NCBI GenBank assembly: GCA_963575745.1
Contig: CAUYUJ010022533.1
Location: 28,501 to 92,500 of the forward strand
Direction of reading: 5' to 3'
Source: Prorocentrum cordatum
Lineage: Eukaryota; Sar; Dinophyceae; Prorocentrales; Prorocentraceae
Length of the DNA stretch: 64,000 bases
Shown here: piece by piece, positions 11,730 through 21,499 of the stretch
Layout: the number at the start of each line of letters is the position of its first letter
Numbering within the stretch: position 1 is the stretch's first letter
The notes under the pieces: generated by a model
What the model saw: the letters and a program-made list of their open reading frames with translations, nothing else
What the model was told of the DNA's origin: nothing
Databases searched by the model: none
Position numbers and translations under genes: made by a program

Positions 11730-13422
11730 GCTCTCTGCTTCTCTTGCGTGATCACATTCAGTCGCCTCAGAACCGGGAGACCAGGGCTCTTGGCCAGGAG
11801 ATTGAGCGCATGACCGACCTCGATGCTAAGAACTGCATCCGGGCTAAGCTTCAGAGGCGCAAGGAACTCTGGCGCCCCATGCGCAAACGTATTTCTTTGG
11901 GTGGTATCTCGGGGCCGGGTGGTCTTCCTCTGGGTTCCACGGGGCTTGCCGGCGAGGCTCTTGCGGCGCGTTGGGATGGGGGTTTCTGGTGCTCGTGACT
12001 GTGACGCTGGTCTCTGGGATGCTTTGGATGCGTTCGCTCAGCCTCTGGAAGGCATTCCTGGAGACTCCTGGGTCATTGTCTTCGATGACTTTGAGGCCAT
12101 GGTGTGTGCCGGATCTGACTCCATGCCTGGCCCCGACGGCATCGTGCATTCATGTTGGAAAAGCACTGGTCCAATTGGGATTCTGCATCAGCTCTACTTT
12201 CACGTCATGGAGACACGTGGGGAAGGGCTACCGCGCAGCATGCGTCAGATGTCACTGGTCTTACGTTACTGGTCTTTCTTGCGAAAAGGGGGGCGCGCCT
12301 CTAATCTCTCTAGCGCCCACTCTCGTTCTCCCGATGCCTGCCGTCCACTTGACATGGCTGACACGGATTGCAAGCTACTCTCGATTGCTTTCTCGTGGAG
12401 ACTCGAACGGCGTGCTCGTGAGACCGTGTCAAACGCTCAGGCATGTCTCCCTGGTCGTTCGTGGCCGACCAGACTCTCGAAGCAGAAGTGCGGGGTGTTC
12501 AGAACTGCCTATTGAGGAGGGGCCTCTCTTGCATGTTTCTCACGGACTTTGCGGCCGCGTTTCCGAGTGTTTTGGATTCCTGACTTCTTCGCGTTCTTTG
12601 CGCGACGAATGCGCACCCTGGGGTGGCCGGTTTCTTCGGCGCGCTCCATCGGGGCGACGCGGGCATTTGCTTTTGGGGGGCAACGACGCCGAGCGATTCG
12701 ATTGATGCGGGGTTTTCGGCAAGGGGGCCCGTCTAGCATGCTTCGCTTTGCTCTGGCGCTTGACCCATGTCTGCGTTAGCTGGCCTCTCGTCTTCCTCGA
12801 CAGATTCTTGGGCGCGCTGGTGATCTTTGGTTTGGGCTGCGCAATGTCGTTATCGAACTTTCCGATGGTTCTCCCTCTCTTGCAACGTCTCGATGCTGGG
12901 ATCGGACTTCGGCTGAGCCCAGGGAAGTTTGCCACCGTGCATCGCGGCTTGACTCTTACTGCGCGTGCGAGACAGCAGATCACACACATGCTTGCTCTTC
13001 TATGTGCTCCTGACATAAAGCTGGCGCGGCGCGCTCGGCACCTAGGCATTCAGATTGGCCCTGAGGGGTGGCAGCGCGCATGGGGCACGGCCCTTCGGAA
13101 ATACCACCAACGGTGTATCGAGATTCGTCGGCTTCGGCTTGGTCTCGCTATGACGATGCGCACGTATGTCGTGTTTGCTGTCTCGGTGCTGCGGTTCGCG
13201 ATGCAATTCTACCCGGCGTTCAAAGCGGTTCTGCGTCGTGAGGGTAAAATGCAACAAAAGTTGATGACGGGCCCACGGTTCTCTTTCAACCGTGCGATGG
13301 GCACTCGCATGAAATATCTTGGACTCTCGGCTGAGTTTCCTGACCTGCGACGTCCGGGGCTGCCACTCAAGTTCGGCTTGCTCACGCCTCTCGGGTCTTT
13401 GAGAAAGCGCGGATGCCCCTGA
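11730..13422 (+). pseudogene. LINE-1 reverse transcriptase relict
   Basis: RT landmarks lie in successive frames: SMPGPDGIVHSCWKS near 12120 (finger motif), DFAAAFPSVL near 12550 (motif A-like), GFRQGGPSSMLRFALALDP near 12715 (motif B), then an open stretch 12748-13422 containing RLDAGIGLRLSPGKFATVHR and RARHLGIQIGP (thumb region). The motif C YADD block is not recognisable where it should lie, near 12815-12870, so catalytic capacity is lost even apart from the frameshifts. Confidence 0.75.
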
Positions 13423-14156
13423 GTGGCCTTTGGCTGCAAGGTGACTTTCATCCTGCTCGCGTTGCGTCTCCCTGGCGGCAGCGCACAGTTGTTCGGTCTA
13501 TTATCGACTCTTGGGAAGCGAAGATATCTTTCTGTAGTACGCTTCTCTGGGCTGGGGGGGTTGAACGGAAGCTCGCGGCGCGGCTCGGGGCTCGACCATC
13601 GACGCCTCTTCCGCTTCGCTGCCTTTTCGAGCGAATCCAGCGGTGGCTTCGTGGGGTTTAGGTTGCGCAGGTCTCGGCGACTGCCCGCTGCGCCCGTAAG
13701 GTTGTTGCTGCCAGCTCATGTTATCTCGGGCATGCTACGTTGCGAATTCTCTTTCGCGGCGCGCGTGCGAGCGCGAGGCTCCGCCGTGGAATTGGCAGAT
13801 GCGGCTGGCGATGCGACTCCGATGGGGCGGCTGACTCTCTGGAACACTACCGCGTTTGTCTTGAATTTCGACGAGCGAGCCGAGTCCTCGCTCCTTGTTT
13901 GGCTCCGGCTTTTAGCGAAGAGCCCCGGTTCCATTGTTCGACGTTGGTGGCCCCCCCGCCCTGGTTTAAGAGTCGTCTGCTTTGTGCGAGCATGTGCGAC
14001 GCGTTTCTCTTTGTCCAGGGCTGCTCTCGCGACGGGTCGCCCACCCCCCCCCGAAGATCTGTTGCGCGCTTGGATTCGCCCCCGCTGTCGGCGCCATCCC
14101 AAGGTGCAGCTCTCCTGGGCGACGGCCAGGGGATAGTTTTTCTTCCTGCGCTGTAG
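13423..14156 (+). pseudogene. LINE-1 C-terminal Cys-His region relict
   Basis: The frame opening at 13740 carries GRCGWRCDSDGAADSLEHYR followed by VC, a Cys-Cys-His-Cys arrangement. It resembles the zinc-binding C termini seen after the RT in dinoflagellate LINEs. It ends at a stop at 14154-14156. Confidence 0.5.
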
Positions 14157-14640
14157 CCTGTCTCTGCCCTTTCGCCTCTCTTGCGCCCCGTGCCTCTCTC
14201 GCCGCCGCCTCTCTTCGCGCCGCCGCCGCCCCCCCGCCGCTCTCGCCCGCCTCGACTGCCGCCTCCTGGAGCGAGGGTTCCGCGAAGCTCGCTGTCTCTG
14301 CCGCCTCTCTCTTTTCTTTGGCCGACGGTCCTGCCCGAGCGCGCGGGGCGCGCTCGTGGTCTGGTCTGTCGCGCCGCCGCCGATTTCTTTAATGAGGCCC
14401 AGCGCAGGTTACGGAAGCTGCACTAGGACTGTCGCCCCCCCCCCCCCCCCTTGTTCTGTCGCCGGGCCGTCCGACCTGGTGATTTTCGAGGGCCGCTGGC
14501 TTAGCAGCCGATCGTTCCTGCATGCTGGTGCTGCTCCCACTCGTCTAATTCAAGGATTGCACGCTGGGCTGGGCGTTGTCGCCATGTCTTCGCGCCATTG
14601 AAGGAACGAGAACCCGAGAGGCTTCAAGGTTTGAGGTTGG
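14157..14640 (+). other. LINE-1 3' region, GC- and pyrimidine-rich
   Basis: About 480 bp between the last ORF relict and the following (CAT)n tract. It contains CGCC-rich sequence and a C-homopolymer near 14436-14449. No gene was seen. It is interpreted as the LINE 3' untranslated region. Confidence 0.45.
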
Positions 14641-14805
14641 ACCATTTCATCATCAGCATCATCGTCATCATCCGCACCAACTGCAGCATCGCCATCATCA
14701 TCATCATCGCCATCATCAGCATCATCATCAGCAGCATCAGCATCACCATGATCATCATCATCATCATCATCATCATCATAATCATCATCATCATCATCAT
14801 TATTG
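14641..14805 (+). repeat. (CAT)n tract at LINE-1 3' end
   Basis: CAT/CAG/CATCAC trinucleotides begin directly after the LINE-1 3' region and lead into the CT-rich start of spacer copy B. Confidence 0.9.
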
Positions 14806-16501
14806 CCTCCCCCTCTCTCGTCCGCCCGCCTCCTCCCTCCTCCTCTTCCTTCCTCGCCCTTCCTCTTGCCCCGCCCTGCCTCCTCGGCCGCCCGTCTTCC
14901 CCTCCTCCCCCCATCTTCTCCTCTGCTTTTGCGCGCCCCCCTTCCCCCCTGGCGGCCCCCGTTCCCGAGGCGCGCGAGGCACCTCAGCGCGGGCCCGCCC
15001 CCCCCACAACTGAAGGCCGTGCACCAGCAAAGTTGCAGCAGCAATAAGCCCCCTGCCCCAGCATCGAGCCGCGGAAGCACTGTGCCCCATTCCACGGGCC
15101 GCGGCGCCCTCCTCGGGCAGCGAGGAGCCGCTCCTGCAGGACGCGCCGCGGGGAGCGTGCCCTCCCGGTCCTCGTCGCCCACGTTGTCCGCCCGAGCGAG
15201 CCAACCATACGCCTGCACCGTGGGGATGCAACCCGCGGGAGGTCACATGCAGCATCCGCGCGATGGTACAGTCAAGACGCCGATGTAAGGAACAGCTTTG
15301 GTTCAGAAGGGGTTCGATGTTCCTCAGGTCCTCCCATGGCTGTTCATCTCGCCCTCCTCGTGCGCGCAAGCGCTTTGGGGGCCAAAACGCGGCCTCGTTC
15401 CTTATTGGTCGTTCCTTACTTCAGCAAGCCGACTGTGTATCCGTGGTTCCGTGGCCGATGTGTGGCCTAATTTGGCCACGTCCCGTTGAACCAAGTCCGT
15501 GTCTTCCCGTCTAAATTCGCACACTCGGGTTAACTATTGGGCCGCATTTGCTCGTGTCTGGCCTGATGGCTTTTGAATATGGCTGAGAATACATCCGCCG
15601 TCATTGCAGGAACTTCCAATACGTTATTTCTGCATACGCCGATCCTAACCAGTTCGACATTGGGTCCAGAGTCGGTGTCTACGCCCCCGTGCCTCGGCAT
15701 GGAGGCCGCATGACATTTCAATTTTCGCCACGGCGACCAACCAATAGCCATGTCCTCTGGCCTCCGCGTGGGCTGCGCACATGCCCTCGACCATGATCGG
15801 CAAAGCCCTTTCCTGGATACCCCCGTCTTCTTGGCATTGCCCAGATGCGTGCATATTATGTTTGTCAAGGGTCATCGAGGAGCATCTTGGATCATCGTCG
15901 TCCAACCGAAAAACATGTCCCACGACCGCGCGCCACGCTGCAACGGGAGCTGGCAATCCGCGGGCCGCGCACCCACGGACCGCGTCAGTGCGCGCGCCGC
16001 GCGACCAGCTCGCCCCGAGAGCCTGCAGCAGGGTGTGCGCACGGAGGGCCAGCCATCTGTCGCCTTACGGTCGGACCGACGTACAAGGCCGAGGTCGGTT
16101 CGGAAGGGTACCCTAATGTTCATCGTGTTTGTTGGGTGTTGTTGTATATCCTGGGGTGTTTTTGTCGGCTGGGGTCTCATGTTTTTCAAGGATGTTCTTC
16201 TGTCCTAGGTCGGGCCGTCGCTGCCCCGATGCGCCCGCCCATGTTCATGTGAACGATTTTGGCCAGCAAGAACGGACGGCGAGGTTCGACATCTTGGGAA
16301 CGGAAAAGTGTTTGCCGTTTTCGTCCCCGGGGGCCGTTATTGTCCCCAGGACCGTCAGGTGCGGATCTTGCGCGAAAAGCTGCACCAGGTGGAGTCCTGG
16401 AGAGGTCCGGGGACTGATTTTGAACGGATTCGGCTGCATCCCCCCTCTTGAGATTTTCTGGGCCCCCAACAAGTTCAGACCCCCCGGTCGTCTCAAATCT
16501 T

Positions 16502-16696
16502 AGTTGCCCTGATACGCCCGTGTTGAAACACAACGCGTACCGTGTTCAAAATTGATGCGTTAACACGATGTGTGTTGGCTCGGCACGTGTTGGTTCACGT
16601 TTTGGCGAACATATCGCAATGGATTTGCGTCTGCAGTCGTCGCGTCGACCTCCTTGTCAACACGCTACGCGTTGCGTGTTGCGCACCGGGGCAGCC
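16502..16696 (+). mobile_element. MITE family 2, copy in spacer B
   Basis: The left end AGTTGCCCTGATACGCC and the right end GCGCACCGGGGCAGC are inverted repeats of each other. The element is about 195 bp with no ORF, and its subterminal bases are rich in CAACACG/CGTGTTG. A TTA precedes or overlaps the left end, consistent with a TWA-type target site. Confidence 0.65.
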
Positions 16697-17759
16697 AGAT
16701 TTGCCGCGGCTCTCGAATTGAAATCAGACGAGCCAGGACTTCACATTGAACCGAGCTCATGATAGTGATACGCGCCAAGCTTTCCCATTGTTCCACGCTG
16801 GCTGCATCCGCGGGACATGCTCAAGCCGCGAAGTAGGCAGCCACGGCCGGGTCTTGCTTCCCTCCCTGCTGCTGTTTGTTCATCCTCATTCCTCTGCCCC
16901 TCCCTCCTCCCTTCCCCCTTCCCTCCCGCCCTCGCCCCCTCCTCCCCTCCGTTTCCCGTTCCCCCTTGTCATGTCTCTCCGCTTTCCATTCTCCCCCCTC
17001 TTCCCCCCCGGGCCACCACCAGCTCTCGCAATCTTGGCGGCCACGGGATGCCTGTGATGAATGGTGGCGCTTCTCATGGCACCGCCAGCAAAAACCCGTC
17101 AACGACGAGCGCCGCGTTGCGAGGGCAATCGCGTGGAATCCCCGCCGCGCGCTCAGCGACAACCAGCCTTCGTTACGGCGCCCGCGCCGTGGCCTCTGAT
17201 TCAACGATGCCCCACGAAGCGTCGTCTCCCATTCTCAACGCATAGATTTCCTCCGCCCATCGCGTGAGAGCGCTTTACGCATTCTTCGTCTACTGGCGCA
17301 GGATTGTGCCATCGAGCGTCGCGCAGGTGCAGCCCCTGCGGGTTCATGCGGGAATCGCTCGCGCGCCGCCCCGCAAACGAGGCGAAGGAACATCCTGCTC
17401 GCGCCTGCGTCGGCAGACGCGCGCGAGCGACAGGGGCGGCGAATGCTCGGGTCGTCCTTTAGGCGCCTAGAAACCGCAAGGCGCGATTTGCAGTGACACA
17501 TATGGTCGCGCGAGGAAGCCACGCCCAAAAATCTTCCCAGGCGCATTGCTAAAAACCAATTGCCGACAGAGTCTTGTCGACGGTGCCGGTTGGCCGGCAT
17601 CCGGCACAGCAGTGGCCATCATGTTGAAGAAACAGGTTGATTGTATCACTTTGTTCGTTTTCATCTTCACCCGTACTGCCTCCGCCATCGTTCTCACCCC
17701 GGACCCAAGCACATGCAGTTGTGAGTGCCGTCGTTGTGGATATCGCGTTCGGTGAGTTT

Positions 17760-18290
17760 CGGGCAACGAAATAGGTGAAGGGTGTGCCAGAGTGAGCATG
17801 GCGGACGCACTGGGCCACGCCCGGTGGCGAAATTGGTGTGGCGGCCGCATGTGGCTCCACCCGCACGGGCGTTAAGTGGAGCTCTACAGTGGGTCACGAA
17901 ATGTGTGACGGGGGGGGCCATAATGAGTGTGGCGGACGCATGCGGCAGCAGCCACTGAAACCTTACGTGGGGCTCCCTTTTGGACAACAAAACGTGTGAT
18001 GGTGTGCCGAAATCAGCGTGGCACACGCATGCGGGCGCAGCCGCTGGGGCCTTAGGTGGAGCTCCCCATCGGGCACGACGTATGAGGAGGGTGCCGAAAT
18101 GAATGTGGCGGACGCATGCGGCCGCAGCCGCTGGGGCCTTAGGCGGGGCCCCCATTTGGGGCCACGAAACGTTTGAGTGATGTGCCAACATGGGTGTGGC
18201 GGACGCATGCGGCCGCAGCCGCTGGGGCATTAGATGGAGCTCCCCAGGAGGCCACGAAGCGTGTTAGGGCTGTGCCGGGATGTGTGTATG
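17760..18290 (+). repeat. Degenerate 90-bp tandem repeat in spacer B
   Basis: The GGCGGACGCATGCGGC core recurs about every 90 bp, orthologous to 7230-7790. One unit differs in length between copies A and B. Confidence 0.75.
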
Positions 18291-19984
18291 ACGACGGCGA
18301 TGATGAGGTTGATGGTGATTATGATTAGTGATGGCAGGCGGAGGGCAGAGGCAGGGATAAGAGGGAGGAGGCGGGAAGAGGAGCGATGAGGAGGAGGGGG
18401 CAGCGGCAGGAGTGGAGCGCGGCGCTGTCTCTTCAATACGACTGGGAACGAACGAAAAAACGGCGCCGCGAGGCGTACGGCTGCCCCTGGGTCATCCCTT
18501 CGGCTCCTGCATGGGCAGTGTCCGCCAGTGGTGCGTCTTGGGCCCTTCCATGGTTCGCCATGAAGGAAACTGGTCCCGAGGGAAGCGGGTCCAACGCTGT
18601 TTCGCATGTTTCGGGCTTCCGGGGTCTTTTAGTGGCCTCAGGATTGCGAAACAACTCTTCAGGATGATAAGCTGGTCCCAGGGGGGGGCTCCAAGGTCCA
18701 GGACCGACTTTCTTCAGGACCCGCTGGACGTGAACAAGGCCGTGGGCGACTGTGTACGACAGGTGTTCCTTCGAGGGCCAGCGTGCCTTTCAGGGCGATG
18801 CCAGTTGAGCGGTGACGGTGGAGCTTTGCGACCCGCTGTTAGCTTCTGGGGCTCGTCTAAGGGGCCTCTCGGTCTCTGTTGGTTTCAAAGAGAACAGAAA
18901 CATAAACCTAAACTTTCGGAATTGCTCGCGGATGTCTCGGATCTGCGCTGGGCCCTCCTGGCGGCACGCGCTCCGCGCGCCAATTTGACAGGGCCCCCGT
19001 GTTGATCCAAGGAATGTTCGTGGACCTCCGAAGGTTTATGTTTATGCAGTTGTGTGTTCCTCTACGGACGTTTCTTGGTGTCCCTTGGGAGCCTCTCGAA
19101 CCGTCCTTTGGAGCGTACTGTGAGAGTGGTGGAGGCCTGTTGGACCGTCTAGGAGGCCTAATGGGAACAAGTGAAAGGTGGTGCCGCATTAGGGCCAAGG
19201 CTTTCATTTCGATAGTAATTGCCATGTTCGACGCTCGTGTTTGCACATCGACGTGTTCGGCTGCAGGGGGTGAAAACGAGCCCTTGAGACCCAGCGGTCC
19301 GCCAAGGTTTGGACCATGGGGAGGGTTGGGTGGAAGGGCGCACACCTCCCTACGAGATTCAAGAACGGAAGGAAGGAGCTAGGGATGCATCCCTGGGCAA
19401 CCAGCAGCACGGAGGGCCTGTGGGGTTCATCATCCTTCCGCGTTCCCCCTCTCTTGTCCCCCCTCCTCCGTGCTCCCTTCCACCGGCGCCTCCCTGCTCC
19501 CCCCCTCCTCCATCCTACGCCTCGCCCTCCTCCTCCTCCTATCCTGGAGCATCCCACCGCGCGAGAACCTACAATAGATCCGATATGCGATACGCTCTCA
19601 TCGTCGTAATCGCCTTCCTCCACTTCCTCCATCCTCTTCCTCCACCTCGTATCCCATCCCTCCTCATCCATGCCTCATCCCATATCACCCATCTCCTGGC
19701 CCTCCCCCCTCCCTTACTCATTTCCAGCTCCATTCCCCATCCTCACCACTAAACATGTCTCCCTCGGTCCTCCCAACTCCTTCCTGTTCCTTTCCTCCCT
19801 TCCTCTCGTCTTCCTCCCTCTCTCGTCCGCCCTCCTTCCCATTCCACCGAGCCATCCTCCTCCTCCTCGTCCTCCTCCGCCTCCTCTTCCTCCTCCTCCT
19901 CCTCCTACCCCTCCTCCTCTTCCTCTTCCTCCTCCCCCTCCTCCTCCCCCTCCTCCTTCTTCTCTTCCTCCTCCTCTTCCTCCC

Positions 19985-19990
19985 CGTCAG

Positions 19991-20045
<55 letters not shown>

Positions 20046-20213
20046 GTCATCGTCATCGTCATCATCGTCATCATCATCATCATCGTCATCATCATCGTCA
20101 TCATCATCATCAGCAGCATCATCATAACCAGCATCATCATCAGCATCATCATCAGCATCATCACCACCATCATCGTCATCATCACCATCATCATCATCCT
20201 CATCATCATCATC
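19985..20213 (+). repeat. (CAT)n tract immediately 5' of LINE-2
   Basis: The cleanest CAT tract of the window, with pure CAT runs of more than 50 bp plus CGT and CAG interruptions. It ends directly at the first base of the LINE-2 leader relict. The long poly-His and poly-Ile frames across it are artefacts. Confidence 0.95.
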
Positions 20214-20250
20214 TCCGTAGCCATTTTGGCTCAAGCCATTTTGGCTCAAG
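20214..20250 (+). other. DinoSL relict plus a second partial SL
   Basis: A perfect 22-nt DinoSL (20214-20235, ending GTAGCCATTTTGGCTCAAG) is followed directly by CCATTTTGGCTCAAG (20236-20250), a second leader lacking its first seven bases. Such a tandem is the known signature of a retroposed SL-bearing transcript that was transcribed and trans-spliced again. No GT donor follows, so it is not an SL RNA gene. Confidence 0.95.
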
Positions 20251-20393
20251 CCGTGCGCTTGGCCAAGCCAGACAGCCCACGTCCTTGCACCGCATGTGCT
20301 TGAGACAGCTTTTCAACCTCTCCATACAAACCCTGTTCCTGGCCGTCGCGCCAGTACTCGTCCATTGCCCTGCCGCAGCGGGCACCGGCAGCG

Positions 20394-21344
20394 ATGTGGT
20401 CCCACGACGAGTGGACCAAGCTCGGCTGGAAGCAGAACCAGGACGGCTCGTGGGTCAACGGCTCACGCACTTGGCGCCCGCCGTCGACAACGGCTGCGCG
20501 TTCGTGGACGTGCAAGGTCTGCAACTCCACCAACTGGTCGCCCAAGACGAAGTGCTCCGTCTGCAACGTCAAGAAGTCCTTCCAGCCCCAGCCGGGCCAG
20601 CCCTCGCTGACCAACGCCGCTCCGCCCCCTCAGCAGGGAGTGGCGGCACAGCTCTCCGCGGTCGCCAGCAAGCTCCTGCAGGCGGCCCCAACTACGGCAC
20701 CTCCGAGCACGGCAGCGCCAACAGCGCCACCTTCCGCATCCGGCGACCTGACCAAGGCCCAGCGGCAGGCCCAGATCAAGCAGCTCGAGGCGGCGCTCAT
20801 CCCCCTACAGGGGGTCGAGCACCAGGAGCTCCGCTCCAGCATCGTCAAGCAGGTGGCCGAGCACAAGCAAGCGCTGATCTCGGACAAGCCCCTGGGCCAA
20901 CGCAGGGACACCTGCAATGACGCCCTCGAGCGCGCCAAGAAGCGCACCCTCCAGGCGAGGGAGGCACTGGCCCTAGCGGAGCAAACAGCACAAGCGGCGG
21001 AGGTCGAGGAGCAACGCCTGACCCAGGAGCTGACGGACCTGCAGCACGAGTTGGCCGAGGCCCCAGTGCCAGAGGAGGGACTGGACGCTCTACGAGCACA
21101 TCTCGCCGCCGCCTGCGACAAAGTCGCTTCTCTGCCCGGCGCCCCGGCCGACGCCGCCGATCACGCCAAGTCCCTAAGCGCGGACCTGCTGTCCCGGTTC
21201 GAGAAGGCGTTCGAAGAGCAAGCAGAAGCGCCAACCGGTCAGCATGCCTCCACCCCACGCAGGCACAGCACCAAATCGAAGCCAGTGCCAGGGGTGGACA
21301 CCAGTGCACCCGGAATGCCAGTGGGCACTCGCTACCAAGGCTAG
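20394..21344 (+). CDS. LINE-2 ORF1: RanBP2-type zinc finger, coiled-coil protein
   Basis: An intact 316-aa frame. Residues 38-57 form a RanBP2-type zinc finger: W38, C40, C43, N47, C54 and C57 in the W-x-C-x2-C-x3-N-x6-C-x2-C pattern. This finger usually binds single-stranded RNA. Residues about 120-250 are rich in Ala, Glu, Gln and Leu with heptad-like spacing (QIKQLEAALIPLQGVEHQEL), consistent with coiled-coil multimerisation. The tail is basic and proline-rich. The start is the first ATG after the SL relict and sits before the MWSHDEWTKLGWKQ segment, another Trp-rich motif. Inferred role: retrotransposon RNA-binding nucleoprotein. It ends with TAG, 155 nt upstream of the first ORF2 ATG. 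Confidence 0.8.
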   Translation: MWSHDEWTKLGWKQNQDGSWVNGSRTWRPPSTTAARSWTCKVCNSTNWSPKTKCSVCNVKKSFQPQPGQPSLTNAAPPPQQGVAAQLSAVASKLLQAAPTTAPPSTAAPTAPPSASGDLTKAQRQAQIKQLEAALIPLQGVEHQELRSSIVKQVAEHKQALISDKPLGQRRDTCNDALERAKKRTLQAREALALAEQTAQAAEVEEQRLTQELTDLQHELAEAPVPEEGLDALRAHLAAACDKVASLPGAPADAADHAKSLSADLLSRFEKAFEEQAEAPTGQHASTPRRHSTKSKPVPGVDTSAPGMPVGTRYQG

Positions 21345-21499
21345 CAGCCATTCAAGGGCCCTGTCCAGCAGCCCCTGACCAATTACTTCACAATCCCCGC
21401 CGCGATGCTAGCCGATGCGAGACCTCCTCGGCCTCGCAGCGCGGGGGCGACAGACCGCTTTGCTCCCTACCCGACTACTGGGGCGGGCTCCTCCGCCCA

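Larger units (their letters stand above)
9562..14640 (+). mobile_element. LINE-1: SL-bearing non-LTR retrotransposon, decayed
   Basis: An about 5.1 kb element in the order SL relict, ORF1 relict, endonuclease, reverse transcriptase, Cys-His C terminus and 3' region. It lies between (CAT)n tracts on both sides. Frameshifts and stops disrupt every domain, so it is inactive. It is not an obvious copy of LINE-2, because the RT and C-terminal regions differ. No target-site duplication can be resolved because both flanks are CAT repeats. Confidence 0.8.
14806..19984 (+). repeat. Spacer segmental duplication, copy B
   Basis: Colinear with copy A. It has the same succession of CT tract (14806-14950), conserved block (14950-16190), TIR element (16502-16696), CT tract (16860-17020), 90-bp repeat block (17760-18290), conserved block (18410-19400) and CT tract (19440-19984). 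Copy B keeps the left end of the TIR element that copy A lost. No convincing gene is present. Confidence 0.8.

Noticed and set aside
20214-20250. SL RNA gene at the DinoSL matches
   Set aside because: The leader is not followed by the GT splice donor and Sm-site region expected of an SL RNA gene; it is followed by a second leader fragment and a LINE leader sequence.
19670-20920. 416-codon plus-strand frame with poly-Pro and poly-His
   Set aside because: It reads through a CT tract, the CAT tract and then LINE-2 ORF1 in the wrong frame; only the 20394-21344 frame has a zinc finger and follows the leader.
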